51,283 nt of DNA, from contig CAMJGH010000007.1 of assembly GCA_946405185.1 (NCBI GenBank), positions 1-51,283 of the forward strand. Direction: 5' to 3'. The translations under genes were made by a program, and so were the position numbers. The stretch's first letter is position 1. The number at the start of each line of letters is the position of its first letter. A model generated the notes under the pieces. It was not told the DNA's origin and searched no databases. It saw nothing but the letters and a program-made list of their open reading frames with translations. Positions 1 to 8,441 of the stretch are shown piece by piece. The stretch is from an uncultured Lachnospiraceae bacterium. GTDB lineage: Bacteria; Bacillota; Clostridia; Lachnospirales; Lachnospiraceae.

Positions 1-69
1 CAAAACACGAAGAACGGAGCGATTTTGCGCTTGGAAAGCGCAAAATGGCGGGAGTTCTGAGTGTTTTAG
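1..69. repeat. Nested palindrome downstream of fumC
   Basis: The inner part is a perfect 11-bp stem with a 3-nt loop (22-32 and 36-46, core TTTTGCGCTT/AAGCGCAAAA). An outer imperfect pair, CAAAACAC..AGAAC at 1-15 and GTTCT..GTGTTTTAG at 54-69, encloses it, so the first 69 bases can fold into one long hairpin. No coding frame is convincing here. The left edge may continue outside the window. It resembles REP-type intergenic palindromes; I infer this from shape only. Confidence 0.6.
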
Positions 70-75
70 CAGCAC

Positions 76-138
76 ATGGCACGCGCAGCGTGCGTGCTGC
101 GTGTCATAGCTGGGGGCAAAACTTGTTTTGACCCCAGC
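76..138. repeat. Two further palindromes directly after the fumC stop
   Basis: ATGGCACGC (76-84) pairs with GCGTGTCAT (99-107) with one mismatch. GCTGGGGGCAAAAC (109-122) pairs with GTTTTGACCCCAGC (125-138) with one mismatch across a 2-nt loop. The second hairpin starts six bases after the fumC stop codon on the minus strand, so it could end the fumC transcript, but no T-tract follows it. Its GGGGTCAAAAC arm recurs at 46609-46619. Confidence 0.55.
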
Positions 139-144
139 ATCATG

Positions 145-1524
145 TTATGCCATCTCTTCCGGGTGGAACACCTCATCGAAGCGCTCCGGTGTCAGGAACC
201 CCAGCTTCACGCAGGCTTCCTTCAGCGTGATGTTCTCCGCAAAGGCCAGCTTGGCGGTCTTCGCGGCGTTCTCGTACCCGATGTAGGGGTTCAGCGCCGT
301 CACGAGCATCAGCGACCGGGTGAGGTTTTCGGCCATCTTCTCCCGGTTCGGGCGGATGCCTTCGACGCACCGCTCGCGGAAGGCGTCCAGCGACTCCGCC
401 AGGAGCCTCGCCGACTGCAGGAAGTTGTACGCCAGCACCGGCATGAAGACGTTCAGTTCGAAGTTGCCCTGGCTGGCGGCCACGGAGACGGCCGTGTCGT
501 TGCCCATCACCTGTACGGCCACCATGGTCACCTGCTCGCACTGGGTGGGGTTGACTTTGCCGGGCATGATGGAAGACCCCGGCTCATTCTCCGGGATGGT
601 GATCTCGCCAAGGCCCAGGCGCGGCCCGGAAGCCAGCCAGCGGATGTCGTTGGCCATCTTCATCATGTCGCAGGCCAGCGCCTTTAAGGCACCGTGCGCC
701 ACTACCAGCTCATCCTTGCTGGTGAGCGCGTGGAACTTGTTCTCATGCGGCACGAAGGCCTTGCCGGTCACCTCGGACAGCACCCGGCACACCTCCCGGT
801 CAAACCCGGCCGGGGCGTTCAGCCCCGTGCCCACGGCCGTGCCGCCGATGGCCAGGCGCCGCACAAAACCGGCCGCTTCCAGAAGCATCTCCCGGTCCAT
901 CTGAAGCGACGCGCGCCACCCCGAGATCTCCTGCGAGAAGCGGATGGGCGTGGCGTCCTGCAGATGCGTGCGCCCGCTCTTGACGATCCCTTCGTTCTCT
1001 GCCTCCAGTTTCTGCAGCGCCGCGATCATGCGGTCCACGGCCGGGAGCACCTTATCCTCCAGCGCCAGATCCGCCGCGATGTGCATGGCGGTGGGGAAGG
1101 TATCGTTGCTTGACTGCGACATGTTGACATCGTCATTCGGGTGCAGAAGCTTCTTGCCGGCGATGTCGTTGCCACGGTTGGCGATCACCTCGTTGGCGTT
1201 CATATTGGACTGCGTGCCGGAACCGGTCTGCCAGACCACCAGCGGGAAATGGTCATCCAGCAGGCCTTCGGCCACTTCACCGGCCGCCTGCGCGATGGCC
1301 TGCCGCTTCTCCTCGGTCATGCGCGCCGGGACCAGCAGGTGGTTGGCCTCGGCCGCCGCGCGCTTTAAGAGCCCGAAGGCGTGCGTGATCTCGCGCGGCA
1401 TGGTCTCCTGCCCCACGCCGATGGGGAAGTTCAGGCGGCTGCGCTCGGTCTGCGCGCCCCAGTAACGGTCGGCAGGCACCTGCATCTCGCCCATGGAATC
1501 GTGTTCGGTGCGGTATTGGATCAT
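145..1524 (-). CDS. fumC: Class II fumarate hydratase
   Basis: Interconverts fumarate and L-malate in the cytoplasm as an oxygen-stable, iron-free homotetramer. The 459-residue product is the usual length for the family. SGTQSNMN lies at 102-109, the catalytic-histidine segment THLQD at 186-190 and the mobile SS-loop signature GSSIMPGKVNP at 316-326. The reading frame stays open to 1608, but I place the start at 1524. An AAGGAG lies 5 nt upstream of that ATG (1530-1535), and the extra 28 codons would only translate the palindrome at 1541-1591. FumC stands alone here, without other citrate-cycle genes, so its role (fumarate respiration, aspartate metabolism or purine salvage) is open. Confidence 0.95.
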   Translation of the reverse strand: MIQYRTEHDSMGEMQVPADRYWGAQTERSRLNFPIGVGQETMPREITHAFGLLKRAAAEANHLLVPARMTEEKRQAIAQAAGEVAEGLLDDHFPLVVWQTGSGTQSNMNANEVIANRGNDIAGKKLLHPNDDVNMSQSSNDTFPTAMHIAADLALEDKVLPAVDRMIAALQKLEAENEGIVKSGRTHLQDATPIRFSQEISGWRASLQMDREMLLEAAGFVRRLAIGGTAVGTGLNAPAGFDREVCRVLSEVTGKAFVPHENKFHALTSKDELVVAHGALKALACDMMKMANDIRWLASGPRLGLGEITIPENEPGSSIMPGKVNPTQCEQVTMVAVQVMGNDTAVSVAASQGNFELNVFMPVLAYNFLQSARLLAESLDAFRERCVEGIRPNREKMAENLTRSLMLVTALNPYIGYENAAKTAKLAFAENITLKEACVKLGFLTPERFDEVFHPEEMA

Positions 1525-1540
1525 GTTGGCTCCTTGGTGG

Positions 1541-1591
1541 GGGGACATGCCTGTTTGGTAACCAAAAACGTTACCAAACAGGTACGTCCCC
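1541..1591. repeat. 22-bp inverted repeat in the fumC leader
   Basis: GGGGACATGCCTGTTTGGTAAC (arm 1541-1562, first 20 bases GGGGACATGCCTGTTTGGTA) and its near-perfect reverse complement at 1570-1591 differ at two positions and are separated by CAAAAAC. It abuts the fumC ribosome binding site and sits between the yhaN stop and the fumC start. Any transcript reading into fumC would carry a stable hairpin next to the Shine-Dalgarno sequence. The GGGGAC..GTCCCC ends resemble REP-type palindromes mobilised by IS200-like transposases in other bacteria; no such transposase is present here. Confidence 0.7.
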
Positions 1592-1608
1592 ATGTGAAAG
1601 GTGATCAT

Positions 1609-4239
1609 TTACGGTACGCGGCTGGTGTGGCAGGTAAAGTACAGTACCTGGTAGCGGCCGGCCACCCGGTGCAGGAACGAGAAGCCGCCCTGCATCTTTT
1701 CATCGTCCAGGTTGACCAGCGGGTCATCGAGGATCAAAAACGGCTTTTCCTGGCCGTACATGGCGTCCGTCATGGCCAGGCGCCGGCACAGGCCCACCAG
1801 GTCCTGGATGCCTTCGCTCAGGAACCCGGTATCCCGCGTGATGCCGCCGTCCACCATGGTCAGCTGCAGGTCCGCGCTCAGGCGGTACCGGCGGCCGTCC
1901 TCCGGCGAGAGCATGCCGTAATACTGCTCGAACGCCTCCCGGACGGGCTCCACGTAGCGGTTGGTGAAGCGGTTTCTGGCTTCCTCCAGGCGCTTTGAGG
2001 TCTCGGTGAGCAGCTCGTAGCGGCCGGTCAGTTCGTCGATGCGGCCCTTCAGCTCGCCCGCCTTCTCCTCGTCGGCGGCCAGTTCTTCCAGGCGGTCCTC
2101 CGCCTCGTCGATGGCGCGGCCGCGGGCGGCGGCCTCCTGCTGCAGGGCGCGCTCCTCGGCGCGCAGGACCGACTGCCGCTCACTGATGGCGGACAGCGGA
2201 CGGCCCGGCATGGAAGCCGGCAGCGCCCGCAGGGCGTCCAGATCCACCTCGCCGCCAAAGTCCGCCACGCGCTCCTCGCGCGCGGCCACTTCTTCCGTCA
2301 GCTGCTGCAGACGCTCGGACATCTGCCGGATGCTCATGACCTGCGCCTCGGCATCCGTCTTCGTGTGGAAGCCGTAACGCTCCAGGAAGCGGCTGATCAT
2401 GCCCTCCTGCTTTTCGTACTTCTCCTGCGCGATGGCTTCGTTCTCGCGGCGCAGCGACAGCCTTTCGGCATCCTCGCGGTCACGCCGCAGAAGGGCGATG
2501 CCTTCGGCAAAGCCGCAGGAGGCATACCCGCCCAGCGACTCCGTGAGCGCCTGCTCGCGGATCTCGGTCTCGCGTTTGGCGGCGGAGTTTTCGGCCTTCT
2601 CGCGCTTGGCGGAGAGCTCGTGGTACTGCGCGGCGGTATCGCGCAGCTTGTACAGGTTGGCGATGATGTTCTCCCGCCGGTACGGCAGGCCTTCGATGCG
2701 CTCGTACACGGCCCTGGTCTGCTCTTCCAGGCGGTTCGTCTCCGCTTCGGCCTTCTCCTTTTCGGCCGCCGCGGCACTCTCACGCTCGGTCAGGTCCTTC
2801 AGGCGGGCGGCGCGGTCATCGGCGCCCCGCTTGCCGGCGGCGTACAGCGCCACCGCCAGGATGAGCCCGGCCACCGCGATGGCCACGCCCGCCGGGCGTG
2901 ACCACATGAAGCAGGCCAGAATGCCGGCGGCCAGCACGAAGATGCCGGCAAAGACGCCCAGCCCCGTGGTATCCTTCACCGCCTGCAGCGTCTCGCGCTG
3001 GGTGCGCAGATCCTCGATCTGGCGGCCCTTCTCCTCCGCGAGCGCCTGCACGGCGCCGTTCTTCTCCCAGCGGCCGGCCATATCCGCAAACACGGCCGGA
3101 TCCGGGTCTTCCTTCGCAAACAGGCGCGTCTCCGCGCGCAGCAGTTTTTCTTCCTCGGGCGTGAGGGCGATGGCCTGCCACTCCCCGCGCACCTCTTCAT
3201 AGTGTGCCAGGTCCTCCTCCAGGCGGTCCGGCAGATCCTCGTCCGCCTCCACCGTGGACAGGCGGTCTTCCACCACCGCCAGCCACGCCTCCTCGGTTTC
3301 GGACAGGCGGTAGGCGTTGCGCTCGGCCATGACCGCGTCCTGCGAGGAGGCCGCGCTCACGATCGAGTCGATGACCTCGCGGTCCGGCACCTCGCCCGGG
3401 AACGACGACAGCAGCGCGTCCCGCTTCGCTTCCGCGGCGCGCACTTCCTCCAGCAGGCCTTCCAGCCGCTCACGCTTGGCCTGGCCTTCCTGCCAGGCGG
3501 ACACCGCCTCCTGCTCGGCCTGCAGGGCCTTCTCCTCTTCGGCCAACTCCTCGCGGCGTCTGGCCGCCGCCTCCTCTTCAGCCAGCAGAGCCGCCAGTTC
3601 CGCCTCGCGGGCGGGACGGGCCGCGGCACGGCCGGCCAGCTGGGCCGCCTCGTCGCGCAGCCTGTAGATCTCGCCGGTCTTGCGGGACGGGCTTAAGGCC
3701 AGCGCCATGGTGCCCAGCTTCTCCTGGGCAGCGCCGTAGCGCGCCATGTCGGTCTCATCGCCCTCCACCCCGCCGATCTTGGCGGTGATGCCGGGCGTCA
3801 CGTCCGTGCGCACGTGGAGCTGCTCCTGGCAGACCGTGCGCAAAAAAGACGCCTGGTCGATGCCGAAGAGTTCCCGGCCGATGTTCTCGGTATAGTCATG
3901 CGAGGGCAGCCCGGCGATATCGTCAAAGAGGGCGAACGTATCTGCCGACTTCTTCTCCCCGAACGTGCGCTCCACGCGGTAGCGCTTCCCGCCCGCCTCA
4001 AATGTGAGGCTGCCGCCGTAGCCGCCGCCCTGCCAGGGAGCGAAGCGGCTCCTCTCGCGCTCGAGGGCGCTGCGTTTGCCGTCCGTCTCGAAGCCGAAGA
4101 ACATGATGCGCAAAAAAGCGCAGAGCGTGCTCTTGCCCCAGCCGTTGCCCAGCTCCATGACGTTCAGGCCGTCCGTAAATTCCTTGCGGTAATCACTCAG
4201 GCACCCGAAATGATCGATGTGAATGCGGATCAGCTTCAT
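1609..4239 (-). CDS. yhaN: YhaN-type SMC/Rad50-like ATPase
   Basis: Large P-loop ATPase of the SbcC/Rad50 group, expected to work with the adjacent nuclease YhaO in DNA repair. The 876-residue product has Walker A GNGWGKST at 31-38, long Glu/Ala/Arg-rich coiled coils on both sides of the middle, an ABC-signature-like segment LSEGIQDLVGLCRR and Walker B LILDDP near the C-terminus. Two hydrophobic segments at about 427-446 and 450-469 interrupt the coiled coil where Rad50 has its zinc hook, so the protein may be membrane tethered. This insertion is known from YhaN homologues. Its ATG overlaps the yhaO stop by 4 nt, implying translational coupling. A generic SbcC is less likely because of the membrane segments. 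Confidence 0.85.
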   Translation of the reverse strand: MKLIRIHIDHFGCLSDYRKEFTDGLNVMELGNGWGKSTLCAFLRIMFFGFETDGKRSALERERSRFAPWQGGGYGGSLTFEAGGKRYRVERTFGEKKSADTFALFDDIAGLPSHDYTENIGRELFGIDQASFLRTVCQEQLHVRTDVTPGITAKIGGVEGDETDMARYGAAQEKLGTMALALSPSRKTGEIYRLRDEAAQLAGRAAARPAREAELAALLAEEEAAARRREELAEEEKALQAEQEAVSAWQEGQAKRERLEGLLEEVRAAEAKRDALLSSFPGEVPDREVIDSIVSAASSQDAVMAERNAYRLSETEEAWLAVVEDRLSTVEADEDLPDRLEEDLAHYEEVRGEWQAIALTPEEEKLLRAETRLFAKEDPDPAVFADMAGRWEKNGAVQALAEEKGRQIEDLRTQRETLQAVKDTTGLGVFAGIFVLAAGILACFMWSRPAGVAIAVAGLILAVALYAAGKRGADDRAARLKDLTERESAAAAEKEKAEAETNRLEEQTRAVYERIEGLPYRRENIIANLYKLRDTAAQYHELSAKREKAENSAAKRETEIREQALTESLGGYASCGFAEGIALLRRDREDAERLSLRRENEAIAQEKYEKQEGMISRFLERYGFHTKTDAEAQVMSIRQMSERLQQLTEEVAAREERVADFGGEVDLDALRALPASMPGRPLSAISERQSVLRAEERALQQEAAARGRAIDEAEDRLEELAADEEKAGELKGRIDELTGRYELLTETSKRLEEARNRFTNRYVEPVREAFEQYYGMLSPEDGRRYRLSADLQLTMVDGGITRDTGFLSEGIQDLVGLCRRLAMTDAMYGQEKPFLILDDPLVNLDDEKMQGGFSFLHRVAGRYQVLYFTCHTSRVP

Positions 4240-5345
4240 TCGATCTCCTCCCCGGTGAGCGCCAGAAGCCCCGTGCGGATCAGCTCCGCCCGGCGGTCTT
4301 CGGTGAGCGACTCATCCTCCATCAGCATGCGGACATACTCGCCTTTCAGAGACGCATCCTGCGCGTACGCTTCCCGGTCCACGCGGTATTTCGTCTCATC
4401 CTCCAGGCGGAAGAGATAAAAGCGCTCCTTCCAGTCGTTTTCGACCACCCGCAGGTCTTTCTCGGCGTTCACGTCCATGCGCCCGGTCAGGACCACCTTC
4501 ACGCAGTCGTCCGGCCCGCAGTCCTCCTCGTCGAGCGCCGCGCTCACCTCCCGCAGGATGTCCGGCGTGTTGAGGCACTCCGAGACGTCCACGCGCACCA
4601 CATGCACCGTCCGCCCCGGGAAGCGCACGAACCGCGCCTCGTACGACAGGTCGTTCTCGTCGATGGTCAGCAGGATGTAGCCGTGGGTGCCGGGCTCGTC
4701 GAACCCGCGCGCCTCCAGGCACCCGCTGTAGCAGTACTCGCCGCGGGAGTCGATGCGCCCGCGCCGGTACTCGTGCACGTGGCCGAGCGCCAGATAGTCG
4801 ATGTTTTTCCCGCGCAGGCTGTGCAGGGCGATGACGGAATCATCCCCGGCGCTGGCGTGCTCCGCCACCGTGCCGTGCAGCATCACGATGTTGAGGTCCT
4901 CCGCCCGGAGCGACAGGCCTTCCGGCGCGCCGGCGCCGTGGTCCGCGTCGATCTCCCGCGAGGAGAGCGTCACCCTGCGGCCGTCCTTCTCAAACAGCGT
5001 GTACGTGGTCCACTCCGGCGTAAACAGGTGAAGGTTGGCGGGGCAGTCGGACAGCGACTCCACGAACGCGCTCCCCTCGTGGTTGCCGGTCACGTAGTAG
5101 AAGTCCAGCTCCGGATGGGAGCGGATGGCATCCTCCACCACGTTGCGGGCGGCCGCGGAGATCCGCTTGGTGTCAAACAGATCCCCCGCCAGAAAGATGC
5201 CGGCGCACCCGGACTCCCGGGCGCAGGCGATGATCCGGCCGAAGTTGGCCAGGATCTCCGCGCGACGCATTTTGGCTTTTTCCGGACCCAGGAGCGATGC
5301 CATACGGGCATCCAGATGCAGGTCCGCACAGTGGATGAATTTCAT
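4236..5345 (-). CDS. yhaO: YhaO/SbcD-type metallophosphoesterase
   Basis: Calcineurin-like phosphoesterase of the Mre11/SbcD group, the predicted nuclease partner of the YhaN ATPase. Two-metal motifs are clear: DLH at 8-10, GDLFD at 54-58, GNHE at 87-90, MLHGT in the middle and GHVHEYRRG after it. The 369-residue length suits the nuclease core plus a C-terminal capping domain. An AAAGGAGG box lies 6 nt before the ATG. The gene is followed by yhaN with a 4-nt overlap, the arrangement seen in Bacilli and Clostridia. The choice between the names yhaO and sbcD rests on the YhaN-like partner. Confidence 0.85.
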   Translation of the reverse strand: MKFIHCADLHLDARMASLLGPEKAKMRRAEILANFGRIIACARESGCAGIFLAGDLFDTKRISAAARNVVEDAIRSHPELDFYYVTGNHEGSAFVESLSDCPANLHLFTPEWTTYTLFEKDGRRVTLSSREIDADHGAGAPEGLSLRAEDLNIVMLHGTVAEHASAGDDSVIALHSLRGKNIDYLALGHVHEYRRGRIDSRGEYCYSGCLEARGFDEPGTHGYILLTIDENDLSYEARFVRFPGRTVHVVRVDVSECLNTPDILREVSAALDEEDCGPDDCVKVVLTGRMDVNAEKDLRVVENDWKERFYLFRLEDETKYRVDREAYAQDASLKGEYVRMLMEDESLTEDRRAELIRTGLLALTGEEIE

Positions 5346-5380
5346 AAGAGCCTCCTTTGGTGAGGATTTTCTTACGGATC

Positions 5381-5398
5381 AGCCGCCCGCGGGCGGCT
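5381..5398. terminator. GC palindrome between asnA and yhaO
   Basis: AGCCGCCCGCGGGCGGCT is a perfect 18-bp palindrome seven bases beyond the asnA stop on the minus strand. No T-tract follows, so termination would be weak or factor-assisted. It is also only about 35 nt upstream of yhaO and could instead attenuate expression into the repair pair. Confidence 0.4.
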
Positions 5399-5404
5399 TA
5401 TGGC

Positions 5405-6418
5405 TTACAGCAGGCGCACCCCCGCCTCCGCGCAGCGGCGCCTGGTCTCTTCGTCCCAGACCGAGGCCTGTACCTCGCCGATGTGGGCACTGCCCAGGAT
5501 CAGCATGCACAGGCGGCTCTGGCCGATGCCGCCGCCGATGGTGTACGGCAGCTCGCCCGCCAGCAGCGCTTTGTGGAACGGGAGGGCCCGGCGGTCATCC
5601 GCACCGGCTTCCGAAAGCTGACGGTCCAGGCTTTCGGGGCTCACGCGGATGCCCATGCTCGAAAGCTCGTAGCTGATGCCCAGCACGTCATTCCAGAACA
5701 GCAGGTCGCCGTTTAAGTCCCAGTCGTCGTAGTCCGGCGCGCGCCCGTCGTGCGGGAGGCCGCTGGCCAGCTTCCGGCCGATCTTCATGAGAAACGTGGT
5801 GCCGTAGGCCTTCACGAAGGCGTTCTCGCGCTCCTTCGGGGTCAGATCCGGGTAGAGGTCTTCCAGCTCCTGCGTGGTGATAAAGGTCACCTCGTGGCTG
5901 TGCATGGGCAGCGACTCCAACCCCGGGAACTGCGCGCGCACCGCCAGCTCCGTGGCGCAGACCGCGCTCACGATACTGCGGACCACGCTCTGCAGGTAGG
6001 TGATGGTGCGGTCCTCCTCGCGGATGACCTTCTCCCAGTCCCACTGGTCCACGTAGATGGAGTGGAGGTTGTCCATCTCCTCGTCGCGCCGGATGGCGTT
6101 CATATCGCAGTAGAGGCCTTTGCCCACGTGAAAATCATATTCTTTTAAGGCCTGGCGCTTCCACTTGGCCAGGCTCTGCACCACCTCGATGATGCCGGGC
6201 ACTTCCGGCGCGTCAAACGACACCTTGCGCTCCACGCCGTTCAAGTCATCGTTCAGGCCGGTGCTCTTCTCCACGAACAGCGGCGCGCTCACGCGGTGCA
6301 GGTTCAGCGTGGCGGTCAGCATGTCGGCGAACGTGCGCTTGATGGTGCCGATGGCGCGCTGCGTGTCGTACAGCCCCAGCGCGGCGTGATATCCTTCCGG
6401 AATAACGGTCTTGCTCAT
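5405..6418 (-). CDS. asnA: Aspartate-ammonia ligase
   Basis: Makes asparagine from aspartate, ammonia and ATP (the AMP-forming, ammonia-dependent enzyme). The 337-residue product matches the family length and begins MSKTVIPEGYH. Conserved blocks include STGLNDDLNGVERKVSF at 52-68, the central DMNAIRRDE segment and the class-II-synthetase-like glycine motif TIGGGIGQSRL near residue 293. I use the ATG at 6418, which has CAGGAG upstream, instead of an in-frame ATG 21 codons earlier whose extension is Gly/Ala-rich and unlike the family. It has its own promoter, which overlaps the terminator of the aromatic operon. Confidence 0.95.
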   Translation of the reverse strand: MSKTVIPEGYHAALGLYDTQRAIGTIKRTFADMLTATLNLHRVSAPLFVEKSTGLNDDLNGVERKVSFDAPEVPGIIEVVQSLAKWKRQALKEYDFHVGKGLYCDMNAIRRDEEMDNLHSIYVDQWDWEKVIREEDRTITYLQSVVRSIVSAVCATELAVRAQFPGLESLPMHSHEVTFITTQELEDLYPDLTPKERENAFVKAYGTTFLMKIGRKLASGLPHDGRAPDYDDWDLNGDLLFWNDVLGISYELSSMGIRVSPESLDRQLSEAGADDRRALPFHKALLAGELPYTIGGGIGQSRLCMLILGSAHIGEVQASVWDEETRRRCAEAGVRLL

Positions 6419-6482
6419 AAAAACTCCTGTTCTCGCGGCTGCCTGCCGCACCCCGCCGCCTGCCCCCGCAGGCGGATACATT

Positions 6483-6511
6483 ATTATACCAAAACGCGGG
6501 GGCGCTTTCCA
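6483..6511 (-). promoter_or_regulatory. Predicted sigma-A promoter of asnA
   Basis: Minus-strand -10 TATAAT (6483-6488) lies 17 nt from a weak -35 TGGAAA (6506-6511). The expected start site is about 58 nt before the asnA ATG. The -35 box falls inside the terminator hairpin of the aromatic operon. Confidence 0.5.
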
Positions 6512-6535
6512 TCTCTTTTGAAAAAGCGCTCCCGC
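6491..6535 (-). terminator. Terminator of the aromatic amino acid operon
   Basis: On the minus strand, GCGGGAGCGCTTT (6535-6523) pairs with AAAGCGCCCCCGC (6508-6496) apart from one mismatch, and GTTTT follows. It begins eight bases after the DAHP synthase stop codon and closes the operon that starts at 12.66 kb. Confidence 0.65.
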
Positions 6536-6542
6536 AGGAAAC

Positions 6543-7571
6543 TCACAGGATATCCGCCAGTTCGCGGATCATCCGCTCGGTCTTCTCCCACCCCAGGCAG
6601 GGGTCGGTGATGGACTGGCCGTAGACGCCGCCGTCCGGCGCCTGGCAGCCGTCCAGCAGGTACGATTCGATCATCAGCCCCTTGACCATCTTCTTGATGT
6701 CCGGCGACAGCATCATGCTGTGCAGCACCTCGCGGGCGATGCGCGGCTGCTCGGCAAAGTGCTTCCCGGAGTTGGCGTGGTTGGTGTCCACGATGACCGC
6801 CGGGTTTTCCAGGCCGCTCTGATCGTAGAGATCCCGGACGAACATCAGATCCTCATAGTGGTAGTTGGGCGCCGAATGGCCCGACTTGTGCGAATACCCG
6901 CGCAGGATGGCGTGCGCCAGCGGGTTGCCGCGGCTGACCACCTCCCAGCCGGAGTAGACGAAGGTGTGCCCGTGCTGGGCCGCGGTGATGGCGTTCATCA
7001 TGACGCTCATCATGCCGCCCGTGGGGTTCTTCATGCCCACCGGGATGTCCAGGCCGCTGGAGGTCAGGCGGTGCATCTGGTTTTCGACCGACCGGGCGCC
7101 CACGGCCACGTAGCTTAAGACGTCCGAGAGGTACGGGTGATTCTGCGGGTAGAGCATCTCATCCGCACACGAAAAGCCGTACTCCTCCAGAGCCTTCAGG
7201 TGGAGCCTGCGGATGGCGATCAGGCCCTTCAGCATGTCGGGCGCGCTGCCCGGATCCGGCTGGTGCAGCATCCCCTTGTAGCCCGCGCCCGTGGTGCGGG
7301 GCTTGTTGGTGTAGATGCGCGGCACGATGACGATCTTGTCCGCCACGTCCTCCTGCACCCCGCGCAGGCGGCTGATGTACTCCAGCACCGCGTCCTCGCG
7401 GTCCGCCGAGCACGGCCCGATGATCAGCAGGAACCGGTCATCTTCCCCTTTGAAAATGGCCTGCACGGCCGCATCGTTCGCTTTTTTGCGGGCAGCGCCC
7501 TCGTCGGAGAGCGGGTACATCTCCTTGACCACCCGCGCCGACGGCAGCTCCCGTTTCCATTCCATGTTCAT
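6543..7571 (-). CDS. 3-deoxy-7-phosphoheptulonate synthase (type I, AroFGH class)
   Basis: Condenses phosphoenolpyruvate and erythrose 4-phosphate to DAHP, the entry step of the shikimate pathway. The 342-residue product has IIGPCSADRED at 50-60, KPRTTGAGYKG near 90 and DTNHANSGK near 263, which carry the metal and substrate ligands of the AroF/G/H family. It is last in the operon although it acts first. GGAG lies 5 nt before the ATG. There is no fused chorismate mutase or ACT domain, so feedback control, if any, must come from the catalytic domain itself. The paralogue letter (F, G or H) cannot be chosen. Confidence 0.93.
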   Translation of the reverse strand: MNMEWKRELPSARVVKEMYPLSDEGAARKKANDAAVQAIFKGEDDRFLLIIGPCSADREDAVLEYISRLRGVQEDVADKIVIVPRIYTNKPRTTGAGYKGMLHQPDPGSAPDMLKGLIAIRRLHLKALEEYGFSCADEMLYPQNHPYLSDVLSYVAVGARSVENQMHRLTSSGLDIPVGMKNPTGGMMSVMMNAITAAQHGHTFVYSGWEVVSRGNPLAHAILRGYSHKSGHSAPNYHYEDLMFVRDLYDQSGLENPAVIVDTNHANSGKHFAEQPRIAREVLHSMMLSPDIKKMVKGLMIESYLLDGCQAPDGGVYGQSITDPCLGWEKTERMIRELADIL

Positions 7572-7580
7572 CTTCGCTCC

Positions 7581-8441
7581 TCACTTTTCAAACAGCTTCC
7601 GCTGCGCGGTCGACTGCCGCATCACGGCCCGCATGCCCTCTTCATCGTTCGATTGCAGCATTTCGCGAAAGGCCTGAAACTGCGTCTCAAACGCATCCAT
7701 CTGCCGCAGCAGTTCCTCTTTGTTCTTCAAAAACAGCTCCGCCCACATGGCGTCGTTGATGCGCGCGATGCGCGTCAGATCCCGGAAGGAATCGCCCGTG
7801 TAGGCGGTCAGGTGCTCCACCGGCCGGCAGGTCATGAGCGTCACCGCGATGACATGCGTCAATTGCGATAAGAACCCGATCATCTCGTCGTGCGCTTCCG
7901 GCGAGAGGCGGCTGATCCGCGCAAAGCCGAGCGTCTGCCCCAGCGCCTCGCAGGTACCGATGGCCTGCTCCGTGTTGGCGGCTGTGGGCGTCACGATGTA
8001 GTTGGCGCCGGAAAAGATGCGCGCATCGGCGTTTTCCAGCCCGCAGACCTCCCGCCCCGCCATGGGGTGGGCTCCGATGAACTCGCAGTCCTTCCGCAGC
8101 ATCTCCTGCACCGGGTAGACCACGCTCTTCTTCACGCCGGTCACATCCGTCAGCAGGGCGCCGGGTTTTAAGAACGCTTGGTACTCTTCCAGCCAGGACA
8201 GCAATCTGTCCGGGTAGAGGCCGAAGATCACCAGATCAAACTGCCCCAGATACGCCGCGTCCGGTGTGGTCCTTCCGTGGGCGATGAAGCCTTTTTCGAG
8301 CGCCAGCGCGATGGTCTCTTCCCGCCTGGCGATGCCGCCCACTTCATACCCCTTTTTTGAAAGCGCCTCGGCGTAGCTGCCGCCGATCAGCCCGAGGCCC
8401 ACGATCAGGATCTTCAGGCTCTTGTCAAGTTCAGCAGCCAT
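7581..8441 (-). CDS. tyrA: Prephenate dehydrogenase
   Basis: Oxidatively decarboxylates prephenate to 4-hydroxyphenylpyruvate for tyrosine, using NAD(P). The 286-residue product has the dinucleotide-binding motif GLGLIGGS at 15-22, GAHPMAGRE with the substrate-binding histidine in the middle, and the helical C-terminal half with SQLTHVIAV. No ACT or chorismate mutase domain is present, since chorismate mutase sits in PheA of the same operon. The start overlaps the end of aroQ by 11 nt, and GGGGAGG lies 6 nt upstream of the ATG. Confidence 0.93.
   Translation of the reverse strand: MAAELDKSLKILIVGLGLIGGSYAEALSKKGYEVGGIARREETIALALEKGFIAHGRTTPDAAYLGQFDLVIFGLYPDRLLSWLEEYQAFLKPGALLTDVTGVKKSVVYPVQEMLRKDCEFIGAHPMAGREVCGLENADARIFSGANYIVTPTAANTEQAIGTCEALGQTLGFARISRLSPEAHDEMIGFLSQLTHVIAVTLMTCRPVEHLTAYTGDSFRDLTRIARINDAMWAELFLKNKEELLRQMDAFETQFQAFREMLQSNDEEGMRAVMRQSTAQRKLFEK

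Noticed and set aside
1525-1608. 28-codon N-terminal extension of fumarase
   Set aside because: It translates the palindrome at 1541-1591 and matches nothing at the family N-terminus; the ribosome binding site favours 1524.
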